64,000 nt of DNA from assembly GCF_024699925.1 (NCBI RefSeq), contig NZ_JAJOMX010000001.1:1588001-1652000 (forward strand). Reading direction: 5' to 3'. Each line of letters starts with the position of its first letter. The first letter of the stretch is position 1. Made by a program: the position numbers and the translations under genes. This document shows, in pieces, positions 1-8,032 of the stretch. The notes beneath the pieces were generated by a model, which saw only the letters and a program-made list of their open reading frames with translations, was not told the DNA's origin and ran no database searches. The DNA is from Mesorhizobium sp. J428 (lineage in GTDB: Bacteria; Pseudomonadota; Alphaproteobacteria; Rhizobiales; Rhizobiaceae).

Positions 1-2534
1 GCGTAGTCGATCAGGTGCCGAAGCAGCGCCCAGCCGAGCCCGTGTCCCTGCAGGTCGGTCCGCACGAGAAGCGCGTATTCTGCCTTCACATGATCCGGAT
101 CGGCGGACAGGCGGCCGATGGCCGCGAGTTCGCCGGTCTCCTGCAAGGCCACGAAGGCGATCTCGCGGTCGTAGTCGAGCTGCGTCAGCCGCTTCAGCAT
201 CTCGTCCGGAAACGCCTTGCGCTGCGCGAGGAAGCGGAAACGGATGTCGTCGGCGGACACTTTCGCCAGGAAATCGGGATAGAGCCGGACGTCGGCCGGC
301 TTGATCGGGCGGACGTGGAAATCGGCCCTGTCGCTCGAGACGGTCGTTTCCCAGCCGGCCGGATAGGGGCGGATCACGAGCGAACGCTCCGGCCCCTCCT
401 CCTCGACGCGCGCCGGATCGATCTCGACGCGGGCGTCGAGCGCGATGGCGCCGTCGGCATTGGCGAGCAGCGGGTTGATGTCGACGCCGTCGATGCAGGG
501 GAAATCGATGATGAGCTGCGACAGGCCGTTGAGCGCCGCCACGATCGCCGCGCGATCGGCCGGCTTGCGGTCGCGGTAGCCGGCAAGCAGGCGGCCGATG
601 CGGGTGCGGTCGATCAGGTCGCCCGCCAGCACGTCGTCCATCGGCGGCAGGCCGACCGCCGTGTCCTCCATGACCTCGACGGCAACGCCGCCGGCGCCGA
701 ACAGGATCACCGGTCCGAAGATCGGATCGCGGCTCATGCCGAGGATCAGCTCGTGCGCCTGCTTGCGCACGACCATCGGCTGCACCGCGAAGCCGTCGAT
801 GGAAGCGCCCGGCTTCACCTTCGCCACGCGCTTCTCGATGGTGCGGGCGGCCTCCGCAGCCGCCTCCGCCGTGTCGAGCGACAGCACCACGCCGCCGACG
901 TCGGACTTGTGGGTGATCTCCTTTGACAAAAGCTTCACCGCCACCTGGCCGCCTCCGGCGAGCAGCCGCTCCGCGGTGGCCTGCACCTCGGCCGAGGTCC
1001 GGACGACCAACACTTCCGGCGCGTCGATGCCGTAGGCGCGGATGACGCTCTTCGCCTCCGGCTCGGTCAGCATGCGCCGGCCCTCCCGCGTGGCCTCGCG
1101 CAGGATGCCGCGCACCAGCTTGCGGTTGCCGTCCACGTCCTCGCTGCCGGCCGACGGCACGCGGCCAAGCGCCGTCTGCGCCTTCGACCAGTCCGCCAGA
1201 TAGGCGGCCGCCCGCGCAGTGTCGGCCGGCGTCTCGAAGCTCGCGAGGCCGGCGTCCTGAAGTGCGCGCCGGCCGATGCGCGCCGTGTGCTCGCCGAGCC
1301 AGCAGGTCAGCACCGGCTTGCCGCCGATATGGCCCTTGTCGGCCAGCTCGGCGACGGCGGTGGCCGCCTCGATCGGCGAGGCGAGACCGGTCGGGCAGTT
1401 GAACACCATCACCGCGTCGACACCGGGATCCGCCGCTACGGCCGAGACGGCGGTGCGGTAGCGTTCCGGCGGGGCATCGCCGATAATGTCGACCGGGTTG
1501 CCCTTCGACCAGGTCGGCGGCAGCGCTGCATCGAGCGCCTTAATGGTTTCGGGAGAAAGCTCGGCAAGCTCGATGCGGCAGTTCACCAGTTCATCCACGG
1601 CGAGCACGCCGGCGCCGCCGCCATTGGTGACGATGCCGATGCGGGCACGGTCCAGCGGCGGGAACCGGGAGGTGATCTCGGCCGCGTCGATCAGCTCGGC
1701 GAGGCCGTCGACCCGAAGGATGCCGGCGCGCCGCAGTGCCGCGTCCACCACGCGGTCGGCGCCCGACAGCGCGCCGGTATGGGTGGCGGCCGCCTTGGCC
1801 GCGGCGGCATGGCGGCCCGACTTGATGGCGATCACCGGCTTGATGCGGGCGGCGGCACGCGCGGCCGACATGAACTTGCGCGGGTTGGTGACCGATTCGA
1901 GATACATCACGATGGCCTTGGTGGCCGGATCGCCGGCGAGCAGATCCAGCCAGTCGCCGACATCGACGTCAGCCATGTCGCCAAGCGAGACGATGTGGGA
2001 GAAGCCGACATTGTTCTCCGCCGCCCAGTCGATCAGCGAGGTGGCGATCGCGCCCGACTGCGACAGGAGCGCGATGTTGCCGGGCCGCGCCGCCATATGG
2101 GCGAAGCCGGCATTCAGCTTGAAGGGCGGGATCATCAGGCCGACCGTGTTGGGACCGATGATGCGGAAGAGATGAGGCCGCGCGGCATCGAGCATGGCCT
2201 GGCGCAGCCCGTTCTCGCGCGTCAGCCCCGCCGTGATGACGACGGCGGCGCGGCATCCCCTCTCGCCGAGCTCGGAGATGACGCCGGGCACCGTCTCGGC
2301 CGGCGTGACGATGACGGCGAGATCGGGGGCTGCCGGCAGGGCAGCGGCGTTGCGGAAGGCAGGAAGACCGCGGATCTCGCGGTATTTCGGATTGATCGGC
2401 CAGATCGGCCCCTCGAAACCGCCGGAGACGATGTTGTCCAGCACGACCCGCCCGACCGATCCCACGCGCTCGGAAGCGCCGACGACCGCCACGGAGCGCG
2501 GACGCGCGGCGAATTCCAGGTTCCTGGTGGTCAT
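1..2534 (-). CDS. NDP-forming acyl-CoA synthetase with C-terminal GNAT domain (3' end outside window)
   Basis: Open from an ATG at 2534, behind a GAGGGTGA ribosome site, to the window edge: 844 codons without a stop. The N-terminus (SVAVVGASERVGSVGR) is a CoA-binding Rossmann domain. A ligase domain follows with RIIGPNTVG, LLSQSGAIATSL and THTGALSGAD; the His of that last motif is the residue phosphorylated in ADP-forming acyl-CoA synthetases. At the window edge the frame reads QGHGLGWALLRHL, a GNAT acetyl-CoA-binding loop, so this is the Pat/AcsA-like fusion of acyl-CoA synthetase and acetyltransferase. It lies 109 bp downstream of the GntR gene on the same strand. The acyl substrate is unknown. 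Feruloyl-CoA synthetase of Sphingobium SYK-6 belongs to the same superfamily, and an aromatic acid would suit the adjacent LigM-like gene, but this is inference. Confidence 0.88.
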   Translation of the reverse strand, partial: MTTRNLEFAARPRSVAVVGASERVGSVGRVVLDNIVSGGFEGPIWPINPKYREIRGLPAFRNAAALPAAPDLAVIVTPAETVPGVISELGERGCRAAVVITAGLTRENGLRQAMLDAARPHLFRIIGPNTVGLMIPPFKLNAGFAHMAARPGNIALLSQSGAIATSLIDWAAENNVGFSHIVSLGDMADVDVGDWLDLLAGDPATKAIVMYLESVTNPRKFMSAARAAARIKPVIAIKSGRHAAAAKAAATHTGALSGADRVVDAALRRAGILRVDGLAELIDAAEITSRFPPLDRARIGIVTNGGGAGVLAVDELVNCRIELAELSPETIKALDAALPPTWSKGNPVDIIGDAPPERYRTAVSAVAADPGVDAVMVFNCPTGLASPIEAATAVAELADKGHIGGKPVLTCWLGEHTARIGRRALQDAGLASFETPADTARAAAYLADWSKAQTALGRVPSAGSEDVDGNRKLVRGILREATREGRRMLTEPEAKSVIRAYGIDAPEVLVVRTSAEVQATAERLLAGGGQVAVKLLSKEITHKSDVGGVVLSLDTAEAAAEAARTIEKRVAKVKPGASIDGFAVQPMVVRKQAHELILGMSRDPIFGPVILFGAGGVAVEVMEDTAVGLPPMDDVLAGDLIDRTRIGRLLAGYRDRKPADRAAIVAALNGLSQLIIDFPCIDGVDINPLLANADGAIALDARVEIDPARVEEEGPERSLVIRPYPAGWETTVSSDRADFHVRPIKPADVRLYPDFLAKVSADDIRFRFLAQRKAFPDEMLKRLTQLDYDREIAFVALQETGELAAIGRLSADPDHVKAEYALLVRTDLQGHGLGWALLRHLIDY

Positions 2535-2643
2535 GCGTCACCCTCTTTTCCGCCGACGACCTATCGCGGAGGAGACGGCATCGTCATTGTCACGGATCAA
2601 AGACGCATCTGCCGGCGCACCGATCGGACCCGCGGCCCGGATG

Positions 2644-3438
2644 CTACAACCGCCGGAAGGCCGACGACATCCAGTCGGTGGGACGAGCGTCCCTCTCGGC
2701 TTCCTCTTCGGGGCGAACGAGCGTGAGTGCCGGGATGCGCTGCATCAGGCTGGGGTCGCGGTGCAGCACATATTCCAGATTGCGCCTCGCCAGCCGGGCA
2801 TGCTCGCGGGCGATCGCCTCGGCGCGCGCGCCTTCACGCTTCTCGATCGCCTCGACGATGGCGCGATGCTGTTCCTGTGCGCCGACGAGCGAGCGGCGGA
2901 ACACCGGAACATCCTCCTGCTTCTCGAGGAAAGCGCTGGGCGATGCGAAGGGCAGCCGCACGGCACGCTCGATCTCGCGCCGGATCGTCTCGCTGCCGGC
3001 AAGTCCCGCCAGGAGCCGGTGGAACTCGTCATTGCCCTGCACATAGGCTTCGAAATCCATCTCCGCCGGACCCGGCTCGATGGCGCGCCCGATCGCGTCG
3101 ACCACATACAGGATGTCGGAAAGCTTGCGCGGGTCGGCTCCCCGCTCGGCGGCGAGCCGCGCTGCGGTGCCTTCGAGCACGCCGCGAAGCTCGAGCGCGT
3201 CCATAACCTCCTCGATGGTGAAGGCGCGCGCAAAATAGCTGCCTGAGTGGCTCTTTTCGAGAAGGCCTTCCTGCTCCAGCCGCGCCAGCGCGGCGCGCAC
3301 CGGCGTGCGTGAAATCCCGAGTTGCTCGGCGAGGGGAATTTCGGACAATCGCTCTCCGGCCGCAATCCGCCCGCTCATGATGAGATCGCGAATTCCGAGC
3401 AGCGCCTTGAGCGATTGCGAAGCTTCCTTGTCACCCAT
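2644..3438 (-). CDS. GntR-family transcriptional regulator, FCD (FadR/VanR) type
   Basis: 264 aa. The N-terminal winged helix-turn-helix (residues about 10-75) contains ERLSEIPLAEQLGISRTPVR. A helical FCD ligand domain follows, with the usual metal-binding set visible as NDEFHRL, AQEQHRAI and AREHARLARRN. It lies between the LigM-like gene (stop 3507, 68 bp upstream) and the acyl-CoA synthetase, all on the minus strand, so it is probably the local regulator of both. A TGTATAC-type site sits upstream of the LigM-like gene. The effector may be an aromatic acid or its CoA ester; this is inferred only from the neighbours. Confidence 0.92.
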   Translation of the reverse strand: MGDKEASQSLKALLGIRDLIMSGRIAAGERLSEIPLAEQLGISRTPVRAALARLEQEGLLEKSHSGSYFARAFTIEEVMDALELRGVLEGTAARLAAERGADPRKLSDILYVVDAIGRAIEPGPAEMDFEAYVQGNDEFHRLLAGLAGSETIRREIERAVRLPFASPSAFLEKQEDVPVFRRSLVGAQEQHRAIVEAIEKREGARAEAIAREHARLARRNLEYVLHRDPSLMQRIPALTLVRPEEEAERDARPTDWMSSAFRRL

Positions 3439-3506
3439 CGCGTCCTCCCAGGCGATCCGACCGGCCCCTCCGGGCCGATCGGGAGCTTCCCTGTACTATC
3501 TGTGCC

Positions 3507-4907
3507 TCAGGCCGCGCGAGTGCGCCAGCTTTCGACGTAGTTTTCGCGCGCTTCGCGTGCGTAGGGCGCCGCCGACACGCGCACCCGGATCTCGGCCTGG
3601 CGGTGCTTTTCCGTCGCGGTCTTGTCCGTCCCGCCGTCCGGCTCGCCCCAGACGAGCGTCAGGACGTCGCCGATCTCGACGTCGTCGTCGACGACGCCGA
3701 GCGACAGCATGCAGCGTTCGTTGAAGCTGTAGCCCGAGAACATCGACAGCCCGACCATCCGGTCGCCACGCATGATCCTGTCGAACGACGAGGAGGCATA
3801 GTTTGCCACCGGGAAGTCGATCCACTTGTAGGGGAGCTCATCGCGTTGGAAGCCCGACGCGATGACCTTGGTCACGTCGTCGCCGTTCCATTCGAACGTC
3901 ACCTTCTTGCGGTGCCTGCGACCCTGCATCTTCTCCAGGGCCGCGCGCCCGACGAAGTCGTGATCGTTCTTGATGTAGAAGCCGTAGCCGAGCTCCCAAG
4001 GGGTCGAATAATAGTCGCGGATATCGTCCGACACGAACGATCCGCCGATCGAGCCGGTTGCCTCGTAACCGTCGGCCGGCAGCCACTCGCGATAGGCTTT
4101 CATCTCCTCGCCGGTGTAGACGGCCGGCAGCGGCGACGGGATCCAGCCGGATTCGAGCGTGTTGGTCGAATAGGCCCGGCTGCCGACCTGATAGAGATCG
4201 AATTCCTTGCCCGCCTCAAGGATCGCGGCGCGGATCTCGTCCTTTTCGGCATACGGCCCGAAGACCTCCAGCCCCGGCGCGCCGGCCATGCCGTGGCGCA
4301 GCGCCCTGACCTTGCGGCCGGCGATGTTGATCCGATCCATGTGGAAGAACTTGATGTCCGGCACCGGCCCGCCATTGAGCTTCTCGAGGATCTGCGGCGC
4401 GTTCGGCCCCTGGATTTGGAAACGGTAATGGCGTCGCTCGACCTTATTTCCGTCTGGTCGGGACGGCGAGCGGTCGTCGCGGATCGTCTTGACCGAATGA
4501 CCGCCCTTCCTGGCGTTGTATTCAACCCAGTTCACGGTCGGGGCGCGGCCGACCAGGACATACTGGTCCTCTTCGAGGTGGAAGCAGATCACATCGCCGA
4601 TGACGTAGCCTTCGGGGCTCACCGGCACGTAATGCTTGGCGCGGTCGACCGGGAAGTTCTTGAAACTGTTGATCGACAGGCTTTCGAGGAAACGGCCCGC
4701 GTCCGGCCCGTCGACGGTCAGCTCCGCCATGTGGTGCGACTGGTCGAACAGTACCGCGGAATCGCGCCAGGCGCGCTGTTCGTCACGCCAGTTGGCGAAC
4801 TCGGCCGCGACAACTGGATACACATAACTTCCAATGCGCGAATTTCTCAGCGTGTCGACGATATTTCTTCCCGATTTCGTGACGTCTTCCAAGCTAGATA
4901 ATGCCAT
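3507..4907 (-). CDS. ligM: LigM-like tetrahydrofolate-dependent vanillate/3-O-methylgallate O-demethylase
   Basis: 466 aa in the GcvT/aminomethyltransferase fold. The start at 4907 is chosen because GGAGGATCGAAA precedes it and the protein then begins exactly where LigM does; the longer frame up to 4982 has no ribosome site. Stretches such as LRNSRIGSYVYPVVAAEF, AVLFDQSHHMAEL, DDRSPSRPDG, LRHGMAGAPGLE and TLESGWIPSPLPAVYTG match, as far as I remember it, the LigM of Sphingobium SYK-6, which moves the methoxyl carbon of vanillate or 3-O-methylgallate to tetrahydrofolate. No metF, folD or ligH-type folate gene is visible nearby, so the C1 carrier must be recycled elsewhere. Demethylation of another methoxyaryl acid is possible. 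Confidence 0.85.
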   Translation of the reverse strand: MALSSLEDVTKSGRNIVDTLRNSRIGSYVYPVVAAEFANWRDEQRAWRDSAVLFDQSHHMAELTVDGPDAGRFLESLSINSFKNFPVDRAKHYVPVSPEGYVIGDVICFHLEEDQYVLVGRAPTVNWVEYNARKGGHSVKTIRDDRSPSRPDGNKVERRHYRFQIQGPNAPQILEKLNGGPVPDIKFFHMDRINIAGRKVRALRHGMAGAPGLEVFGPYAEKDEIRAAILEAGKEFDLYQVGSRAYSTNTLESGWIPSPLPAVYTGEEMKAYREWLPADGYEATGSIGGSFVSDDIRDYYSTPWELGYGFYIKNDHDFVGRAALEKMQGRRHRKKVTFEWNGDDVTKVIASGFQRDELPYKWIDFPVANYASSSFDRIMRGDRMVGLSMFSGYSFNERCMLSLGVVDDDVEIGDVLTLVWGEPDGGTDKTATEKHRQAEIRVRVSAAPYAREARENYVESWRTRAA

Positions 4908-4931
4908 TTTCGATCCTCCCTGATCATTGGC

Positions 4932-4961
4932 GATGTATGCAGATGAGAGATGTATACAATC
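4932..4961. promoter_or_regulatory. Candidate FCD-GntR operator upstream of ligM-like gene
   Basis: GATGTAT occurs twice, at 4932 and 4949, 17 bp apart. The second copy extends to the palindrome TGTATACA (4951-4958). FCD-type GntR regulators commonly bind sites with a GTATAC-like core, and the regulator gene at 2644-3438 belongs to that class. The site is 25-55 bp upstream of the LigM-like start codon, suitable for repression. Assignment is by family knowledge and position only. Confidence 0.42.
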
Positions 4962-5199
4962 AGAAGATATCGAACCGTTCAATCGCCATTCCGCGACCTT
5001 CGCCTACGGCGCGGCGGTTGGATCCAGCCGCTCCCGGATCCACCCGCGTCGCCCCTCCATGTGAATCACCTCACAGACGCGCGCCGCGAATTCGAAGACC
5101 TTCCGCGTACGGCAAGGCCGAATCGAGCCTTGAGCCCAATGAAAAGGAGCGGGCCCAGCGACCCGCATGTTCCCAAATGCCGAAGGACTTTTCATTGTC

Positions 5200-5242
5200 G
5201 TCGTCTGCGCGGGCGGTTCCTCCCGCCGTCCGTGCAGACGAC
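5200..5242 (+). promoter_or_regulatory. Strong stem-loop in the Crp/Fnr leader
   Basis: Arms GTCGTCTGCGCGGGCGG (5200-5216) and CCGTCCGTGCAGACGAC (5226-5242) pair over 17 positions with a 9-nt loop. Two of the pairs are G-U if the plus strand is transcribed, but A-C mismatches if the minus strand is. The structure therefore favours a plus-strand RNA, the leader of the Crp/Fnr gene that starts at 5407. No T-run follows, so it is not a simple terminator. Confidence 0.5.
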
Positions 5243-5406
5243 CCGCCGCGCTCCGCGACGCCCTTCCTGCCGCCCCGCCCCGCGCCGCGGCTGCTGGGAG
5301 CGCGTTTCGAGCGATCCTGTCCTTCATTCGAGTGAGCAACGCCATGCTTTCCACCCTGATCGAGCTGTCGTACAAAGACACCGGACGCCGCGAACGGAGC
5401 ATTCCG

Positions 5407-6084
5407 ATGACGGGCAGCACACATGATGCGGGCGGCGGAGCCCTTCCGGTGCGCATCGGAAGCGGCCTGTTCGACCTGCTGTTCAAGGGATGCCGCATCG
5501 AGCGCTATCCGGCCGGCCAGCACCTGTTCGTGCAGGAGGACGACGCCGACCGGATCTACGGCGTCCTTTCCGGCACCGTCGAGATCTCCCTTTTCTCGCC
5601 CGGCGGGCAGAAGCTGGTTGCCAATATCGAGCTGCACCATAGCCTCGTCGGCGAGATCGGCGCGCTCGACGGCGGCACGAGGACGGCGACCGCGATCTGC
5701 CTGACCGCCTGCGAACTCGTCTCGCTCAGCCGCGCGCAGCTTTTCGAGCGGATGCAGGCCCACCCGGAACTCGCCCGCGCGATGATCGAGCTTCTGTGCG
5801 CGCGGCTGCGCTGGATAAGCGGGGAGATGGGCGACCTGGCCTTTTTTGCCATCGAGGCCCGGCTGGCCAAGCGGCTCGGGCTCCTGTCCGGCATCAGCGC
5901 GGATAAGGACGGCTGGATCGAGCTCTCGCAGGCGGAGCTTGCCGAATTCCTCGGCGCCACCCGCGAATCCGTCAACAAGACGCTGAACGACTGGCGCTCG
6001 CGTGGCGTGATCGAACTGCGCCGCGGCGGCGTGCGGGTCGTCAGCGCGGCGAAGCTGCGCGGCATCGCCAGCGAGGACGATTGA
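5407..6084 (+). CDS. Crp/Fnr-family transcriptional regulator
   Basis: 225 aa from the ATG at 5407, which is preceded by CGGAGC and gives the usual family length; the open frame extends upstream to 5167. The cyclic-nucleotide-binding beta-barrel occupies about residues 15-135 (IYGVLSGTVEIS, LVGEIGALDGGTRTATA). The C-terminal winged helix contains LSQAELAEFLGATRESVNKTLNDW, the recognition helix. No Cys cluster of the Fnr type is seen. The barrel has GEIGALDGGTRTATA where cAMP-binding CRP has GELALxxxxxRxA, so nucleotide binding is plausible but unproven. It is convergent with the P450/DyP locus, with only 27 bp between stops. A class III adenylate cyclase lies beyond that locus. Confidence 0.92.
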   Translation: MTGSTHDAGGGALPVRIGSGLFDLLFKGCRIERYPAGQHLFVQEDDADRIYGVLSGTVEISLFSPGGQKLVANIELHHSLVGEIGALDGGTRTATAICLTACELVSLSRAQLFERMQAHPELARAMIELLCARLRWISGEMGDLAFFAIEARLAKRLGLLSGISADKDGWIELSQAELAEFLGATRESVNKTLNDWRSRGVIELRRGGVRVVSAAKLRGIASEDD

Positions 6085-6111
6085 GCCCCCGCCGCAAGGC
6101 CGCGACTTGCC

Positions 6112-8032
6112 CTACAGCCGCGAGATCATGAAGCGCAGCGCCGCCCGGCTCGGCATGAAGAAATAGCCGCCGCCGCGCGTCGTCACGAAGCTCGGCATCT
6201 CCCTCAGCACGACATTGCCTTCCCATTTCGGGATCGAGAAGCGGCCCTTGCCCTCGTTCGCGCCGATCGTCGGGTCCTTCTCGCCCGCCAGACCGTGGAA
6301 CGAGCGGGCCGACACCCAGGTCTGCTGCATGAACTCTGCATGCCGCTCGATGTCGGCGTTGAGGCACATGAACAGCAGGCCCTTCTCGGTCTCCCCCTTC
6401 TTGGCCGCGGGCACCTCGTAGGTGCGGCCGACGCGCAGGATGCGGTGCCGCTTGCCGATGCTGATCTGCGTGGCGTGGTCGTCGCCCAGCGAGTCACGCG
6501 GGTTGGAGCGGCGGATATGCGCCCCGAACGGGCAGCGCAGCCCCTGCGGGTCCTCGGCACCGTAGGAGAAGGCGTTGTCGACCGGCCGGTCCGGCCGCCC
6601 CTCCGGATTGCGCACCAGAGACGAGCCATCCTTCCAGCGGCCCATCATCTTGGCCGCGATCCACTCCGGCGTGATCGACGGGTCGTCGTGCTCCCTGGCC
6701 TTGGTCTTCGCGGCGAAGACGCAGTAGTCGTCGAAGGCGTCGACGTGCTGCTCGAACTGGCGCACGACGATGAAGGAGCCGTTGCGGCCGAAATCGTGCA
6801 ACGCGTCGGTCGTGCCGTCCGCGCCACGCCGGAAGCGCAGCGAGGACAGGATGCCGGACGGATCATGGTGCGCCTTGACGGCCGGCGACACCGGATAGAA
6901 GCCGTGCTCGTCGCGATAGCCGAACAGGAATTCGCCCGCGGCGACCACATTGGCCTCCGGCGCGCCGCCATTGGCGCGCGCCGTGCCACGCACCGCCGGC
7001 TGCGAGATGCCGTCGGCGAAGCCGAAATGCTCGATCGCCCGGCCGTTGCGGCGCACGGTCTCCGCCCGTTCGTGGCTGGCCGCCGCGGCGCGATCGTAGA
7101 GCTTGGTCTCGAGCGGCGCCTGGCGCCTGGTCTCGAGCGGCAGTTCGAACCCCGGCCACAGGCCGGCAGCCTTCGCGCGCTTCTTCACCTCGGCGACTTT
7201 CTTCGCCAGCAGCGACGGGTCCCTGGCGTAGCAGAGGACGATCATGTCGACCGGTTTTTCGGGCGAGCCCCAGCGCCATTTCCCGGGCTGGCTCTCGCCG
7301 ATGTCGTCGAGGATGCGGCTGCGCTCGGGATGGCCCATGCCCTGCATGAACGCGTTGGGGAAACGCTTGAGCGCCTCCTCGTCGGCGCCGCCGTCGAGGC
7401 CCAGCCGGCTCAGGCCGCGCGGGCCGAAGGCGATGGTCATCGCGCTGTCGCGCGGAATGGGATCGCCGAAGCTGGTCTGCGCGGTCAGGAACTCCAGCCA
7501 CGCCCGCCGCGCGTCGCGGCGCAGGCCGCCCGGCACTTCGAACGCGGTCAGATGGCCGTAGTCCAGCGCGCCGAAGGCGTTGAAGAAGATCGACTGGATC
7601 TCGCCGGACTCCAGCGGCTCGGGCGGTTGCGGCGCCGCGGGCTTCGCGGCCGTCTGCACTGCCTCCTGCGAGACGCGCGGCCGCGGCCGCGATCCGAACA
7701 GGCTGAGCCAGTCGCGCGCCTCGCCGTCGGTGGCACGGCAGATGCCGCGCCGGATACGCGAATTGGTGCGGATGCGCTGCGTGTTGACCTCGGGATAGGC
7801 CGAATACCAGAACAGCGTCGGCACCTGCTGCCGCCTGGCCCAGCGCTTGAAGCGGTCGCCGTCCCTGGCGCCATCCCCGAAGAGGTCTTTTGCACGGGGG
7901 AAGCCGACCGTGTTGCTCCAAATGCCCGTCAGACCCGCCGCAGCCTTGGTGATGAAGTCCTCCAGATAGCTTTCCCAGCTCCCCCCGTAGTTGGAGAAGA
8001 ACACCAGCCGGTCTGTCCCCGGCAGCAGTACT
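6112..8032 (-). CDS. DyP-type peroxidase half of a frameshifted P450-DyP fusion
   Basis: This is the 3' part of one very large gene; reading resumes in a new frame at 8028 after the shift at 8029-8032. It first completes a short domain (VFFSNYGGSWESYLEDFI) and a segment ending near FGSRP. A complete dye-decolourising peroxidase domain follows, with FGFADGISQP (the GxxDG motif, distal Asp, about 7023-6997) and CPFGAHIRRSNPR, whose His (6517-6519) is the expected heme ligand. It ends with a DyP-like region around FMCLNADIERHAEF. DyP enzymes oxidise substrates with H2O2 on heme. No ribosome site or good start exists at the frame junction, so this is not an independent gene. With the frame restored the whole protein would be about 1435 aa. 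Confidence 0.85.
8029..8032 (-). other. Frameshift joining P450 and DyP halves
   Basis: On the minus strand the frame runs NTIHFARW up to codon TGG (8033-8035). The next four bases, AGTA, then lead into CTG CTG CCG (LLPGTDRL) in another frame. Removing one A gives W-V-L-L-P-G and an uninterrupted protein. A GTAC tetranucleotide lies at 8028-8031. The reading frame is intact on both sides for more than 600 codons, so the lesion is either very recent or a sequence error. Confidence 0.85.

Larger units (their letters stand above)
4908..5406. other. 499-bp divergent intergenic region between ligM-like and Crp/Fnr genes
   Basis: No convincing gene. The left third holds the ribosome site of the LigM-like gene and GATGTAT repeats at 4932-4961. 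The right part holds a 17-bp stem-loop at 5200-5242, upstream of the Crp/Fnr start. An upstream in-frame ATG for the Crp/Fnr gene exists at 5344 but has a weaker ribosome site than 5407. Confidence 0.6.

Noticed and set aside
1287..2726. 479-codon plus-strand open frame over the acyl-CoA synthetase
   Set aside because: Antisense shadow of a conserved enzyme; it has low-complexity arginine-rich translation and no ribosome site.
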